Source: Winogradskyella sp. (GTDB lineage: Bacteria; Bacteroidota; Bacteroidia; Flavobacteriales; Flavobacteriaceae). From it: DNA of 64,000 nt. Below the pieces are notes generated by a model that saw nothing but the letters and a program-made list of their open reading frames with translations, did no database searches and was not told where the DNA came from. Location: NCBI RefSeq assembly GCF_028282165.1, contig NZ_JANQIM010000018.1:1-64000 (forward strand), in the 5' to 3' direction. Of the stretch, positions 1-7,297 are shown in pieces. Both the position numbers and the translations under genes were made by a program. The first letter of the stretch is position 1. Each line of letters begins with the position of its first letter.

Positions 1-98
1 ATGTTACAAACGCTTACGAGCCCAATGCGGAAATTTATTTAGAGTGGTTAGAAGCAGGTTTGGATAACTTTACGAAGAGCAATAACATTTCAAAATAA
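1..98 (+). CDS. C-terminal fragment of an unidentified protein (5' end outside window)
   Basis: A reading frame is open from base 3 to the TAA at 96-98 and gives the last 31 residues of a protein, including the stretch EIYLEWLEAGLDNF. The other two forward frames stop early. The fragment is too short for me to assign a family. It lies on the opposite strand to the next gene, so the two are convergent. Confidence 0.55.
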   Translation, partial: VTNAYEPNAEIYLEWLEAGLDNFTKSNNISK

Positions 99-410
99 AA
101 CCTCTTCGGAGCGATTGAGATGGATATCACCTTAAAACTTCTGAGTTCGACTTCGGTTATTCATTTTGCAAAACTTTTAGAACAATGTTTTTTTAAATAA
201 ATGATTTTTATATAACCCTTTGCGGCTAATTCAAGTCTTGTTAAAAATTTTAGATATTATCTAGTTTGAATTCTCAATCCAACAACTTTTAAAACAAAAT
301 AAACAAGACAATCATCTGATTCTTTCTAGGCATAAGAAGCTTACCTTAAGTACAAGCAAGGTTTTCTATGATGACTCAGATATAATAGCTTAAAATGATA
401 TAAATGTTAT
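99..410. other. intergenic stretch, nothing recognised
   Basis: These 312 bases separate two convergent genes. They are AT-rich with scattered stop codons in all frames. I see no convincing coding frame, tRNA, strong hairpin with a T-run, or long repeat here. Confidence 0.5.
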
Positions 411-1139
411 TCAAGCTAGTCTATAGATTTCCTCAAAAGGTATTCTAAAACGTGGGCCATAAATGCCTTTGTCATCTCTTATACCACAACCTATAACCAT
501 GTTAATTTCTGCACCTCTAGGTAACTTTAAAATGCGCTTTACTCTCAAGGTATCGCTGCCTTCCATTGGGCATGTATCATAGCCAATAGCTGCCATACTA
601 ATCATAAAGTTTTGTGCTGCTAAACCAGCACTTTTATGAGCTACAATACGCATATCGCTTGCGCGCACTTGGCGATAAATAGGTTTAAAAATTCCCATAA
701 CTTGAAAAATGATATACTTAATATAACCTAATACACCTAAGGCATCTACATATATCGTAGGGATGAGCTTTTTATAATAGTTCGTTGCCATTTTTTTTCT
801 TTTTAAGTCACGTTCACTCAAACCATCTTTATTATATACCTTATCTAAAAATTCAATATTGGCTTTTGCACGTTGCCTCCATAGATCTTTACGAACCACT
901 ACTACTACCAATTGCTGTGCTGTCTTAGCTGCACTTTGATTGAAACAAGCCTTTGCTAAAAGTTTAAGACTCTCTTTATCGGTAACATGGTAAAATTCCC
1001 AGAGTTGTAGATTGCTGCTAGTTGGAGCTAGCGAGGCATTCACCAAACATTGTTTTACCTTTTCTGCATCAATAGAAATGTCTTTATAAACTCTTGTAGA
1101 ACGTCTATATGCAATGGCTTCTGAAACTGTTTTTTCCAT
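411..1139 (-). CDS. nitroreductase family protein (FMN-dependent)
   Basis: This 242-residue protein belongs to the nitroreductase / NAD(P)H-flavin oxidoreductase fold, a family of cytosolic FMN enzymes that reduce nitro compounds, quinones or flavins. The N-terminal RRSTR at residues 12-16 is the typical FMN-phosphate-contacting motif. It is followed by the APTSSNLQ segment at 38-45 and the GLAAQNFMISMAAIGYDTCP region at 172-191. A hydrophobic, aromatic insert at about 122-157 (LIPTIYVDALGVLGYIKYII) is longer than in the smallest family members and may shape the substrate pocket or a membrane contact. The gene is monocistronic, and the next gene is divergent about 90 bp away. The substrate cannot be told from sequence. 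Confidence 0.9.
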   Translation of the reverse strand: MEKTVSEAIAYRRSTRVYKDISIDAEKVKQCLVNASLAPTSSNLQLWEFYHVTDKESLKLLAKACFNQSAAKTAQQLVVVVVRKDLWRQRAKANIEFLDKVYNKDGLSERDLKRKKMATNYYKKLIPTIYVDALGVLGYIKYIIFQVMGIFKPIYRQVRASDMRIVAHKSAGLAAQNFMISMAAIGYDTCPMEGSDTLRVKRILKLPRGAEINMVIGCGIRDDKGIYGPRFRIPFEEIYRLA

Positions 1140-1200
1140 AGTTTTATGGTTAAGATTATGTTACAAGATAAATGAATAATGTATAATTCGATTCAATTTT

Positions 1201-1217
1201 AATATAAAGCTTATATT
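1201..1217. promoter_or_regulatory. 17 bp AT-rich palindrome between divergent genes
   Basis: The sequence AATATAA-AGC-TTATATT is a perfect 7-bp inverted repeat with a 3-bp spacer, 11 bp before the ATG of the membrane protein at 1229. It could be an operator, but AT-rich palindromes arise easily by chance in this genome. Confidence 0.25.
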
Positions 1218-1228
1218 GAAGTATTAAT

Positions 1229-2248
1229 ATGAAAACTGAAACCATAGACATTATTAATATCGGGTTACTTATTACGGCTTTTATAGTAGCCTTACTTTTG
1301 CCCTTTGAGCTTTTTTTATTCTCATATGCTTTTTTAGGCCCCTTACATTATCTAACTGAGATCAATTGGTTGGATAATAAAAAGTACTTCATAAAATCAA
1401 AACAAAACATTTACAAGATCTTTGTTGTTTTAGCTTCGGTCATAGCCGTATTTCCACTGATAAAATATCTAAATTTTGATAATGCGTTTCTCAATTTTAT
1501 GAGTTCCCAGAAGCATATCATTTTGGTTTCAGGATTTCTATTTTCTGTAGGCTTGATCCTTTTTTCAAAATTCAAGCATCTCATTATTGTGTTTGTATCG
1601 AGTATACTATTTTCTTTATTGTGCTTTCTCTTTGTACCAAAGGTCATTTTAGCATTGGGTATTTTTTTACCGACATTAATCCATGTTTATATTTTTACTC
1701 TGCTTTTTATGATTTATGGGCAATTAAAGCAACGTACTAATGCAGGATTCATTTCTATACTATTACTAATAAGTGCGCCAGTAATACTTTTATTTATGGA
1801 TGTCGTTCCAAATTCCTATGAAGTATCGGAGTTTGCTGAACAGACTTTTTTGGGTAGTGGATTTTTATCAATAAATACTATTGTGGCAGATTTTTTTACT
1901 GATTTAAATCCAAGCAATATAGATATAATGTCACCGACAATCTTGAAGGTTCAAGTCTTTATGGCTTTTGCGTACACTTACCATTATCTCAATTGGTTTT
2001 CTAAAACTTCCATTATAGGGTGGAAATCAAGTTTAACCCATAAACGCACTAGATATATTATAGTAGTCTGGTTGGCTTCAGTTGGTATTTATTTATATGA
2101 CTATATAACTGGGTTAACTGTCTTGTTTTTTATGAGTTTATTGCATGTGGTCTTGGAGTTTCCTTTAAATGCTACAACTATAAGAGAGATAGCCCATGTT
2201 GGATTTAAAAAAATAGCAGGTGTTACTGGAATTAGAAAACCAAACTAA
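1229..2248 (+). CDS. polytopic membrane protein of unknown function
   Basis: The product has 339 residues and about eight or nine hydrophobic membrane segments with short loops. I do not recognise a named family with certainty. Conserved-looking features are GPLHYLTEINWL at residues 37-48, LIHVY near 150, YHYLNWFSKTSIIGW at 251-265 and SLLHVVLEFPLN at 303-314. Each places a histidine in or at the edge of a membrane segment (H40, H152, H252, H306). That pattern could mean an intramembrane metal or haem site, as in membrane oxygenases and desaturases, but this is inference. The 3' end overlaps the stop of the convergent histidine kinase by 17 bp, so no terminator fits between them. Confidence 0.8.
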   Translation: MKTETIDIINIGLLITAFIVALLLPFELFLFSYAFLGPLHYLTEINWLDNKKYFIKSKQNIYKIFVVLASVIAVFPLIKYLNFDNAFLNFMSSQKHIILVSGFLFSVGLILFSKFKHLIIVFVSSILFSLLCFLFVPKVILALGIFLPTLIHVYIFTLLFMIYGQLKQRTNAGFISILLLISAPVILLFMDVVPNSYEVSEFAEQTFLGSGFLSINTIVADFFTDLNPSNIDIMSPTILKVQVFMAFAYTYHYLNWFSKTSIIGWKSSLTHKRTRYIIVVWLASVGIYLYDYITGLTVLFFMSLLHVVLEFPLNATTIREIAHVGFKKIAGVTGIRKPN

Positions 2249-3575
2249 ATACTGTACCTTCGCCTTCAATACTTTTTACCAATATTCGTCCTTTATGAAG
2301 TAGCATAATTTGCTTGCACAGACTCAGACCAATACCACTTCCTGTTGCTTTACTGGTAAAAAAGGGTACAAAAATGTTTTCTAATATATCTTGCGGAATT
2401 CCCGATCCATTATCGTAAACTTTTATAACGATATCCCTATTTGGGTTTTGGGAAGCTAATACTTTAATTTGAGCGTCTTCTTTGTGCTTACAGGCATCAA
2501 CGGCATTAAGTAAAAGATTAATCATTACTTGTTCTATAAGATGTGTGTCAATGTCCAGTTCTAGTCTGGTTCCCGAAACTTTAAATTCTATAGCTATGTT
2601 TTTGGCTTCAATGGAAGGCGCCATTAATAACTGTATATTGTTAAATAGTTCTGAGACTCTTACTCTTTGTAAGTTTAAGCTGGTAACCTTGCTTAAACTG
2701 CGATAGGTTTTGGCAAATTTCAGTAAACCGTCACTTCGGTTTTTAATGGTCTTAATTCCCGAATTGAGGTCTTCTAGCTCAAGTCGATGCTTATCGGGAT
2801 TTTTCATAGTTCGCTCCAAATTAGATTGAAGCGTGTCCGCTAATGATGAAATAGGTGTGATTGAGTTCATAATCTCATGTGTCATTACACTTAGTAATTT
2901 TTTCCATGATTCCGACTCGTTTTTATTTAGGGTATCATCAATATTCTGGATAACTATTAGTTTAAAGGCATCTTCATCAACCTGAAAAACCGTATCAGAA
3001 ATCAATATTTTTATGCTTTCATTCTGAAGTGCAATAGCAATGGAATCGGGTTCTCTATGATAGGTTTCAAAAATAGTATTAAACAATTCTGGTTTTCTGT
3101 TTTCTACAAATCTAATGTTCCTAAAGGAAGGCATATCTAAAATATCTCCAAACGAATCATTACTCCAAAGCACGTCGCCATTCTCTAAATTATAAGCAAT
3201 AATACCTATGTCTACCATTTCTAGTATTTTCTGCAGATAAACATATTGTGCTTGGTTTTGTGAGTTTATCTCCTTTATGGTACGGTTAATTTCATTAAAA
3301 CCTGTGTACAAGAACCTAATGTCTTTTGGTCCCATATCTTCTGGAAACCACCTTGAAAAGTCACGATATTTCACAGCTTCAAAAAAATCGTCCATAGCAA
3401 CAAAACGACGTTTTACAAAGTTGTATGTATTAACTAGTAAATAAAGAATTGCTACGCTTGTGATTACCAAGTATGTTATTTGGTTTTTGTCTATAAAATA
3501 GAGTATCCCTAGAATTAGACCAACAAAGAGGAAAATTCTAAAAAATAACCTAACAATGTAGCCTCTAAAGTTCAT
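2232..3575 (-). CDS. sensor histidine kinase of an NtrB-like two-component pair
   Basis: This 447-residue inner-membrane kinase has two N-terminal membrane helices (about 10-28 and 33-53) with almost no periplasmic loop, so it probably senses a membrane or cytoplasmic cue. A linker and PAS-like region spans about 105-215. The DHp helix carries phospho-acceptor H233 in [13 protein letters not shown]. The ATPase domain shows the N box around N353-N357, DNGSGIP at 388-394, FVPFFTSK at 402-409 and GSGIGL at 412-417. All catalytic motifs are intact. Its start overlaps the end of the upstream sigma-54 response regulator by 11 bp, so the two are translationally coupled and almost certainly cognate. 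The pair is divergent from the efflux locus, which it likely controls. Confidence 0.93.
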   Translation of the reverse strand: MNFRGYIVRLFFRIFLFVGLILGILYFIDKNQITYLVITSVAILYLLVNTYNFVKRRFVAMDDFFEAVKYRDFSRWFPEDMGPKDIRFLYTGFNEINRTIKEINSQNQAQYVYLQKILEMVDIGIIAYNLENGDVLWSNDSFGDILDMPSFRNIRFVENRKPELFNTIFETYHREPDSIAIALQNESIKILISDTVFQVDEDAFKLIVIQNIDDTLNKNESESWKKLLSVMTHEIMNSITPISSLADTLQSNLERTMKNPDKHRLELEDLNSGIKTIKNRSDGLLKFAKTYRSLSKVTSLNLQRVRVSELFNNIQLLMAPSIEAKNIAIEFKVSGTRLELDIDTHLIEQVMINLLLNAVDACKHKEDAQIKVLASQNPNRDIVIKVYDNGSGIPQDILENIFVPFFTSKATGSGIGLSLCKQIMLLHKGRILVKSIEGEGTVFSLVF

Positions 3576-4917
3576 ATTTATCTAATCGCCTGTAAAGTGC
3601 AGCCCTTGTAATTCCTAGTTCCTTTGCGGATTTTGATACGTTTCCTTTGTGCTTTTCGAGAACCGTGATTATAGCATTTTTCTCTATATCATCTAGATTT
3701 AAACTGGTGGTCTCTATGCTTTTTGTAGAGGCAGAACGTTCTATGGAAGAGAAGACTAAATCCTCTGATTTTAAAACATTACCATCGGTCATAATCACTG
3801 CGCGCTCTAGCACATACTGTAATTCCCTTACGTTGCCGGGAAAATCATGACTTTTTAATTTTGAGATAAAGCCAGAATCTAATGAAAAAGCAGGTTTATT
3901 ATACTTTTCTGCATAAAGGGATACAAAATAACGTGACAATTCGGTGATATCTGTACTACGTTCTCTCAGTGGGGGGACAATAATATCTACCGTATTAATT
4001 CTATAAATTAAATCTTTTCTAAATTTCTTTTCGTCCGCTAATGTTTTTGGGGCCACATTAGTAGCACAAATTAATCTAATATCTATTGGAATGGATTCAT
4101 TGGACCCTAATGGATTTACCTGTCTGTTCTGTAGCACTGTTAATAGCCTAACTTGTTGGCCCAAGGTAATATTACCAATTTCATCTAAAAATAAAGTGCC
4201 TCCATTTGCTGCTTCAAAGCGTCCTTGGCGATCTTCTCTTGCATCTGTAAAAGCCCCTTTCTTATAGCCAAATAATTCACTTTCAAAGAGGGAAGAGGTC
4301 AGTGCGCCTAAATCTACTTTTATAAATGGTTTATGCTTTCTGTTGGAATTATCGTGAATGGCTCTTGCAATTAAATCCTTACCAGTACCATTTTCCCCTA
4401 GTATAAGAACATTAGCATCAGTAGGAGCTACTTTTTTAAGCTTTACAAAAACATCATTCATGGCATCACTACTGCCAATTATCTCTGTACTGCTTGTTTT
4501 TATACTTTGTTTTTGTTGGGTTCGGGATTTCTTATTGCCCAATATGGTAGTGATGGTCTCAATAATCTTTTCATTCTTCCATGGTTTCATTAAAAAATCT
4601 GCTGCGCCCTCCTTTAGTCCTTTAATGGCCAAATCAATATCTGCATAGGCGGTCATTAAAATAACAGATATTTCAGGGTTTAACTTCCTAATTTTATTGA
4701 GCCAAAAAATACCTTCGTTGCCTGTATTAACCAATCCGCTGAAATTCATATCCAAAATGACGATGTCAAAGTTGGTGCGCTCAATGTGGGAATTGATATT
4801 ATTTGGGTTTTTTTCTATAACCACATCCTTTACGAGGGGCTTGAGAAGTAGGCGTAATGCATTAAGAACGTCTACATCATCATCGACAACTAATATGCTT
4901 GCATTTTTTAAAACCAT
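3565..4917 (-). CDS. sigma-54-dependent response regulator (NtrC-type enhancer-binding protein)
   Basis: The 450-residue protein has three modules. A receiver domain (about 5-125) has the acidic pocket D12-D14, phospho-acceptor D56, T89 and K111, with a small insert after D56. A AAA+ sigma-54 interaction domain (about 145-380) has Walker A GENGTGKD at 174-181, Walker B with D245-E246, and loop GAFTDA at 221-226. The textbook loop is GAFTGA, and the Gly-to-Asp form recurs in Bacteroidota homologues as far as I know. A C-terminal Fis-type helix-turn-helix (about 408-450) includes GNVSKSAKELGITRAALYRR. It should oligomerise on the tandem palindromes at 4988-5025 and 29276-29313 and activate RNA polymerase with sigma-54. 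The first site lies in its own divergent promoter region, so autoregulation is possible. Confidence 0.95.
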   Translation of the reverse strand: MVLKNASILVVDDDVDVLNALRLLLKPLVKDVVIEKNPNNINSHIERTNFDIVILDMNFSGLVNTGNEGIFWLNKIRKLNPEISVILMTAYADIDLAIKGLKEGAADFLMKPWKNEKIIETITTILGNKKSRTQQKQSIKTSSTEIIGSSDAMNDVFVKLKKVAPTDANVLILGENGTGKDLIARAIHDNSNRKHKPFIKVDLGALTSSLFESELFGYKKGAFTDAREDRQGRFEAANGGTLFLDEIGNITLGQQVRLLTVLQNRQVNPLGSNESIPIDIRLICATNVAPKTLADEKKFRKDLIYRINTVDIIVPPLRERSTDITELSRYFVSLYAEKYNKPAFSLDSGFISKLKSHDFPGNVRELQYVLERAVIMTDGNVLKSEDLVFSSIERSASTKSIETTSLNLDDIEKNAIITVLEKHKGNVSKSAKELGITRAALYRRLDKYEL

Positions 4918-4987
4918 CCTTACAATATTACGATTTTATATTCAGCTTAAAAAGATTATGAATTCAAAAAAAATGACCGCTATAAAG

Positions 4988-5025
4988 TGTACACTTTCGG
5001 ACACAAAGTGTATCAAAATCGAACA
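4988..5025 (+). promoter_or_regulatory. tandem upstream activator sites (UAS) for the sigma-54 regulator, copy 1
   Basis: Two operator-like elements lie 5 bp apart: TGTACACTTTCGGACA (4988-5003) and TGTATCAAAATCGAACA (5009-5025). They match the pair at 29276-29313 in length, order and spacer. The general form is TGTnC-N6/7-GnACA. Centre-to-centre distance is about 21 bp, two helical turns, as usual for NtrC-family activators. Function is inferred from position and duplication. Confidence 0.7.
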
Positions 5026-5078
5026 CTTTTATTCTTGTAAAAATAAATAAATAGCTGATTTTTAGTTGTTTATTTTTT

Positions 5079-5094
5079 TGGCATCATCTTCACT
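5079..5094 (+). promoter_or_regulatory. sigma-54-like -24/-12 promoter of the adaptor/ATPase/permease operon
   Basis: TGGCATCATCTTCACT fits the -24 half of the sigma-54 consensus (TGGCA), with GG at 5080-5081. The -12 half is weaker (TTCAC rather than TTGC). The GG lies 55 bp beyond the second UAS, exactly as in the copy at 29367. The start codon at 5123 follows about 20 bp after the expected transcription start. Confidence 0.6.
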
Positions 5095-5122
5095 ATATAA
5101 TTATATGTCAAAATAAACAAAA

Positions 5123-6373
5123 ATGGACATACCAATTCAAAAGAAGAAATTTTCGAAACAAAAACTAGGTCTTATAGGAGGTGTTCTAGCAATTATAGCC
5201 CTAATAGTTTATGTTATCATCCAAACATCAGGTGGTTCTAAATTGAATGTGCAAAAGGAACGAATTTCAATTCATACAGTTTCAAGAGAGGTATTTCAGG
5301 AAAACATTCCTGTAAGTGGTATTATACTTCCAATTACCACTATTTATTTAGACGCTTTAGAAGGAGGACGTGTTGAAGAAAAATTTGTTGAAGATGGTGC
5401 CATGTTAAAGAAAGGAGAGCCGATCTTAAGATTGTCCAATACAGATTTAGAATTGAGTCTTATTAATCAGGAAACTTCAGTTTATAATTTATTGACCCAA
5501 ATGCAGATTTCTCAGAATCAAGCACGCCAAAACACAATAAATAGACAGAATCAATTTACTGATGTTGAAAATGGGCTTATCGAGGCAGAGCGTGTTTATA
5601 ATTTGAATAAACGTCTGTACGATAAAGGTGCTATTGGTAGACAGGATTTTGAGTCTTCGAAAAACGATTTTGAATATCAAAAGGAGCGTATGAAGTTGGC
5701 AGAACAGGTATTGTCCGAAGACTCTATTTCATCAAAGCTAGAAATCAAGCAGGTCAAAGACTCTTATGCCAGAACACAAAGCGCTTTAGAACTGATGCGC
5801 AAAAAAGTAGGTGATTTAGTTGTAAGAGCTCCAATAGATGGTCAGTTAACGTCTTTAGACGCCGAAATTGGCCAGTCCATTAATAAGGGAACGCGATTAG
5901 GTCAGGTCGATGTCACCAGCGGTTACAAGGTTAGGGTCGATATCGACGAACACTATATTTCTAGAATCTATACAGGGCAGACAGGAACATTTACACTCAA
6001 TAATAAAGCTTACACCTTAGTCATTAAAAAAGTATTTACTCAGGTTACCAATGGGCGTTTTCAGGTAGATATGAAGTTTGAGGGTGAAACACCAGAGGGT
6101 ATTAGAAGAGGGCAGAATCTACAGATACGTCTAGCACTAAGCGCAGAGAAGGAAGCCTTATTGGTCGCAAAGGGTGGATTTTTTCAAAAAACTGGGGGTA
6201 ACTGGATATTTAAAGTAAGTGAGGATGGAACTTCGGCCTATAAGGTAGATGTAAGGTTAGGGAGTCAAAATACCGAATATTTTGAAGTTCTCGAAGGCCT
6301 TAATATTGGTGATAAGGTAGTGACTTCGAGTTATGACTCTTTTGGAGATGTAGAAGAACTGATTTTAAAATAA
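5123..6373 (+). CDS. periplasmic adaptor (membrane fusion protein) of a MacAB-TolC-like efflux system
   Basis: This 416-residue protein of the HlyD/MacA family should bridge inner-membrane ABC permeases and the TolC-like channel. It has a short cytoplasmic tail, one membrane helix at about 15-34 and a long periplasmic part. The lipoyl domain is split: the first half is near 74-105 (EGGRVEEKFVEDGAMLKKGE), the second near 233-265 (VVRAPIDGQLTSLDAEIGQ). Between them lies a Gln- and Glu-rich alpha-helical hairpin (about 108-228), which in this family contacts the channel. Beta-barrel and membrane-proximal domains follow. It is the first gene after the sigma-54 promoter, 18 bp before the ATPase. 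It is the only adaptor in the locus, so it would have to serve all ten permeases if all take part in efflux. Confidence 0.93.
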   Translation: MDIPIQKKKFSKQKLGLIGGVLAIIALIVYVIIQTSGGSKLNVQKERISIHTVSREVFQENIPVSGIILPITTIYLDALEGGRVEEKFVEDGAMLKKGEPILRLSNTDLELSLINQETSVYNLLTQMQISQNQARQNTINRQNQFTDVENGLIEAERVYNLNKRLYDKGAIGRQDFESSKNDFEYQKERMKLAEQVLSEDSISSKLEIKQVKDSYARTQSALELMRKKVGDLVVRAPIDGQLTSLDAEIGQSINKGTRLGQVDVTSGYKVRVDIDEHYISRIYTGQTGTFTLNNKAYTLVIKKVFTQVTNGRFQVDMKFEGETPEGIRRGQNLQIRLALSAEKEALLVAKGGFFQKTGGNWIFKVSEDGTSAYKVDVRLGSQNTEYFEVLEGLNIGDKVVTSSYDSFGDVEELILK

Positions 6374-6391
6374 GATACAATCAATTAAATA

Positions 6392-7078
6392 ATGAATATA
6401 ATGATACAAATTAAGGATTTAGAGAAATTTTACAGAACTGAAGAAGTTCAGACTATCGCTTTAAATAAATTGTCCTTTGGTGTGAAGGAAGGAGAGTTTG
6501 TTGCCATTATGGGACCTTCAGGATGTGGAAAATCTACATTGTTGAATATCATAGGCTTACTGGACGATCCTGATGGTGGAAGTTTCAAGTTTAATGGAGA
6601 GGAGGTTTCTGGTTATAACGAACGTAAACGTTCGGATCTGCGTAAGCACAATATCGGTTTTGTATTTCAGAGCTTTAATCTCATCGATGAACTTACAGTT
6701 TTTGAAAATGTAGAATTGCCATTAATATATACAGGTGTAAAGCCAGCCGAACGCAAAAAACGAGTAGAAGAAGTCTTGGAGAAAATGCAAATTATGCATC
6801 GTAGAAATCATTTTCCACAGCAGTTGTCAGGAGGGCAACAACAACGTGTGGCAGTAGCCAGAGCCGTAGTAAATAAGCCAAAACTAATCTTAGCCGATGA
6901 GCCCACAGGAAACTTAGATAGTACCAATGGTAACGAAGTTATGGATTTACTAACAGACCTTAATGAATCGGGCACCACAATAGTAATGGTAACCCACAGT
7001 GAACACGATGCCAAGTATAGCCATCGCATTATAAGAATGCTTGATGGCCAGAAAGTAACAGAAAATGTTTTAGCATAA
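6392..7078 (+). CDS. ABC transporter ATP-binding protein, MacB/LolD type (ATPase 1)
   Basis: The 228-residue stand-alone nucleotide-binding subunit has every canonical motif: Walker A GPSGCGKST (41-49), Q-loop Q93, signature LSGGQ (145-149) followed by QQRVAVARA, Walker B LILADE (165-170), D-loop D176 and switch H202. It is most like the mechanotransmission class of ABC ATPases (MacB, LolD, FtsE). In that class ATP hydrolysis drives periplasmic movement rather than classical pore transport. It would act as a dimer under one permease polypeptide at a time. A second in-frame ATG three codons in is an alternative start. The first permease begins 219 bp downstream, the longest gap inside the operon. 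Confidence 0.95.
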   Translation: MNIMIQIKDLEKFYRTEEVQTIALNKLSFGVKEGEFVAIMGPSGCGKSTLLNIIGLLDDPDGGSFKFNGEEVSGYNERKRSDLRKHNIGFVFQSFNLIDELTVFENVELPLIYTGVKPAERKKRVEEVLEKMQIMHRRNHFPQQLSGGQQQRVAVARAVVNKPKLILADEPTGNLDSTNGNEVMDLLTDLNESGTTIVMVTHSEHDAKYSHRIIRMLDGQKVTENVLA

Positions 7079-7145
7079 ACAACAATTCATCAATCTGTGC
7101 TGAACTTGTTTCAGTATCAAAAGTAATCTAATCAACCAAATGGAG

Positions 7146-7194
7146 AACACTTCAGTATACAAACCGACCAATCAATCAACCATGCTGAAGTGTT
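7146..7194 (+). repeat. inverted repeat in the ATPase 1 - permease 1 gap
   Basis: AACACTTCAG (7146-7155) and CTGAAGTGTT (7185-7194) are exact reverse complements separated by 29 bases rich in ATCAATCAACC. The 219 bp gap around it has no coding frame I can support. The structure could act in the mRNA to separate ATPase and permease expression, which is inference. No T-run follows, so it is not a typical terminator. Confidence 0.45.
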
Positions 7195-7235
7195 TAAACC
7201 TCATCAACTCATCTTCGCTGAAGCTTAGGTGAGTA

Positions 7236-7297
7236 AATCAAAAAACGAACAGTCTACCTATGCTAAGGCTACAGTAGATAAGTAATCTTTAGAAATC
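7236..7297 (+). repeat. 62 bp leader element with hairpin before permease 1 (copy 1 of 2)
   Basis: This stretch, running up to the ATG at 7298, is repeated with substitutions at 9745-9807 before permease 2. Both contain ATCAAAAAACGAA, then TCTAC...GTAGATAA able to pair around a GCT-rich loop, then AGAAATC directly before the ATG. The arms TCTAC (7253-7257) and GTAGA (7274-7278) are kept while the loop varies. Confidence 0.55.

Noticed and set aside
4697..5050. Rightward frame overlapping the sigma-54 regulator start and the intergenic region
   Set aside because: It is the reverse-strand shadow of the regulator and runs through the activator sites. The composition is not protein-like.
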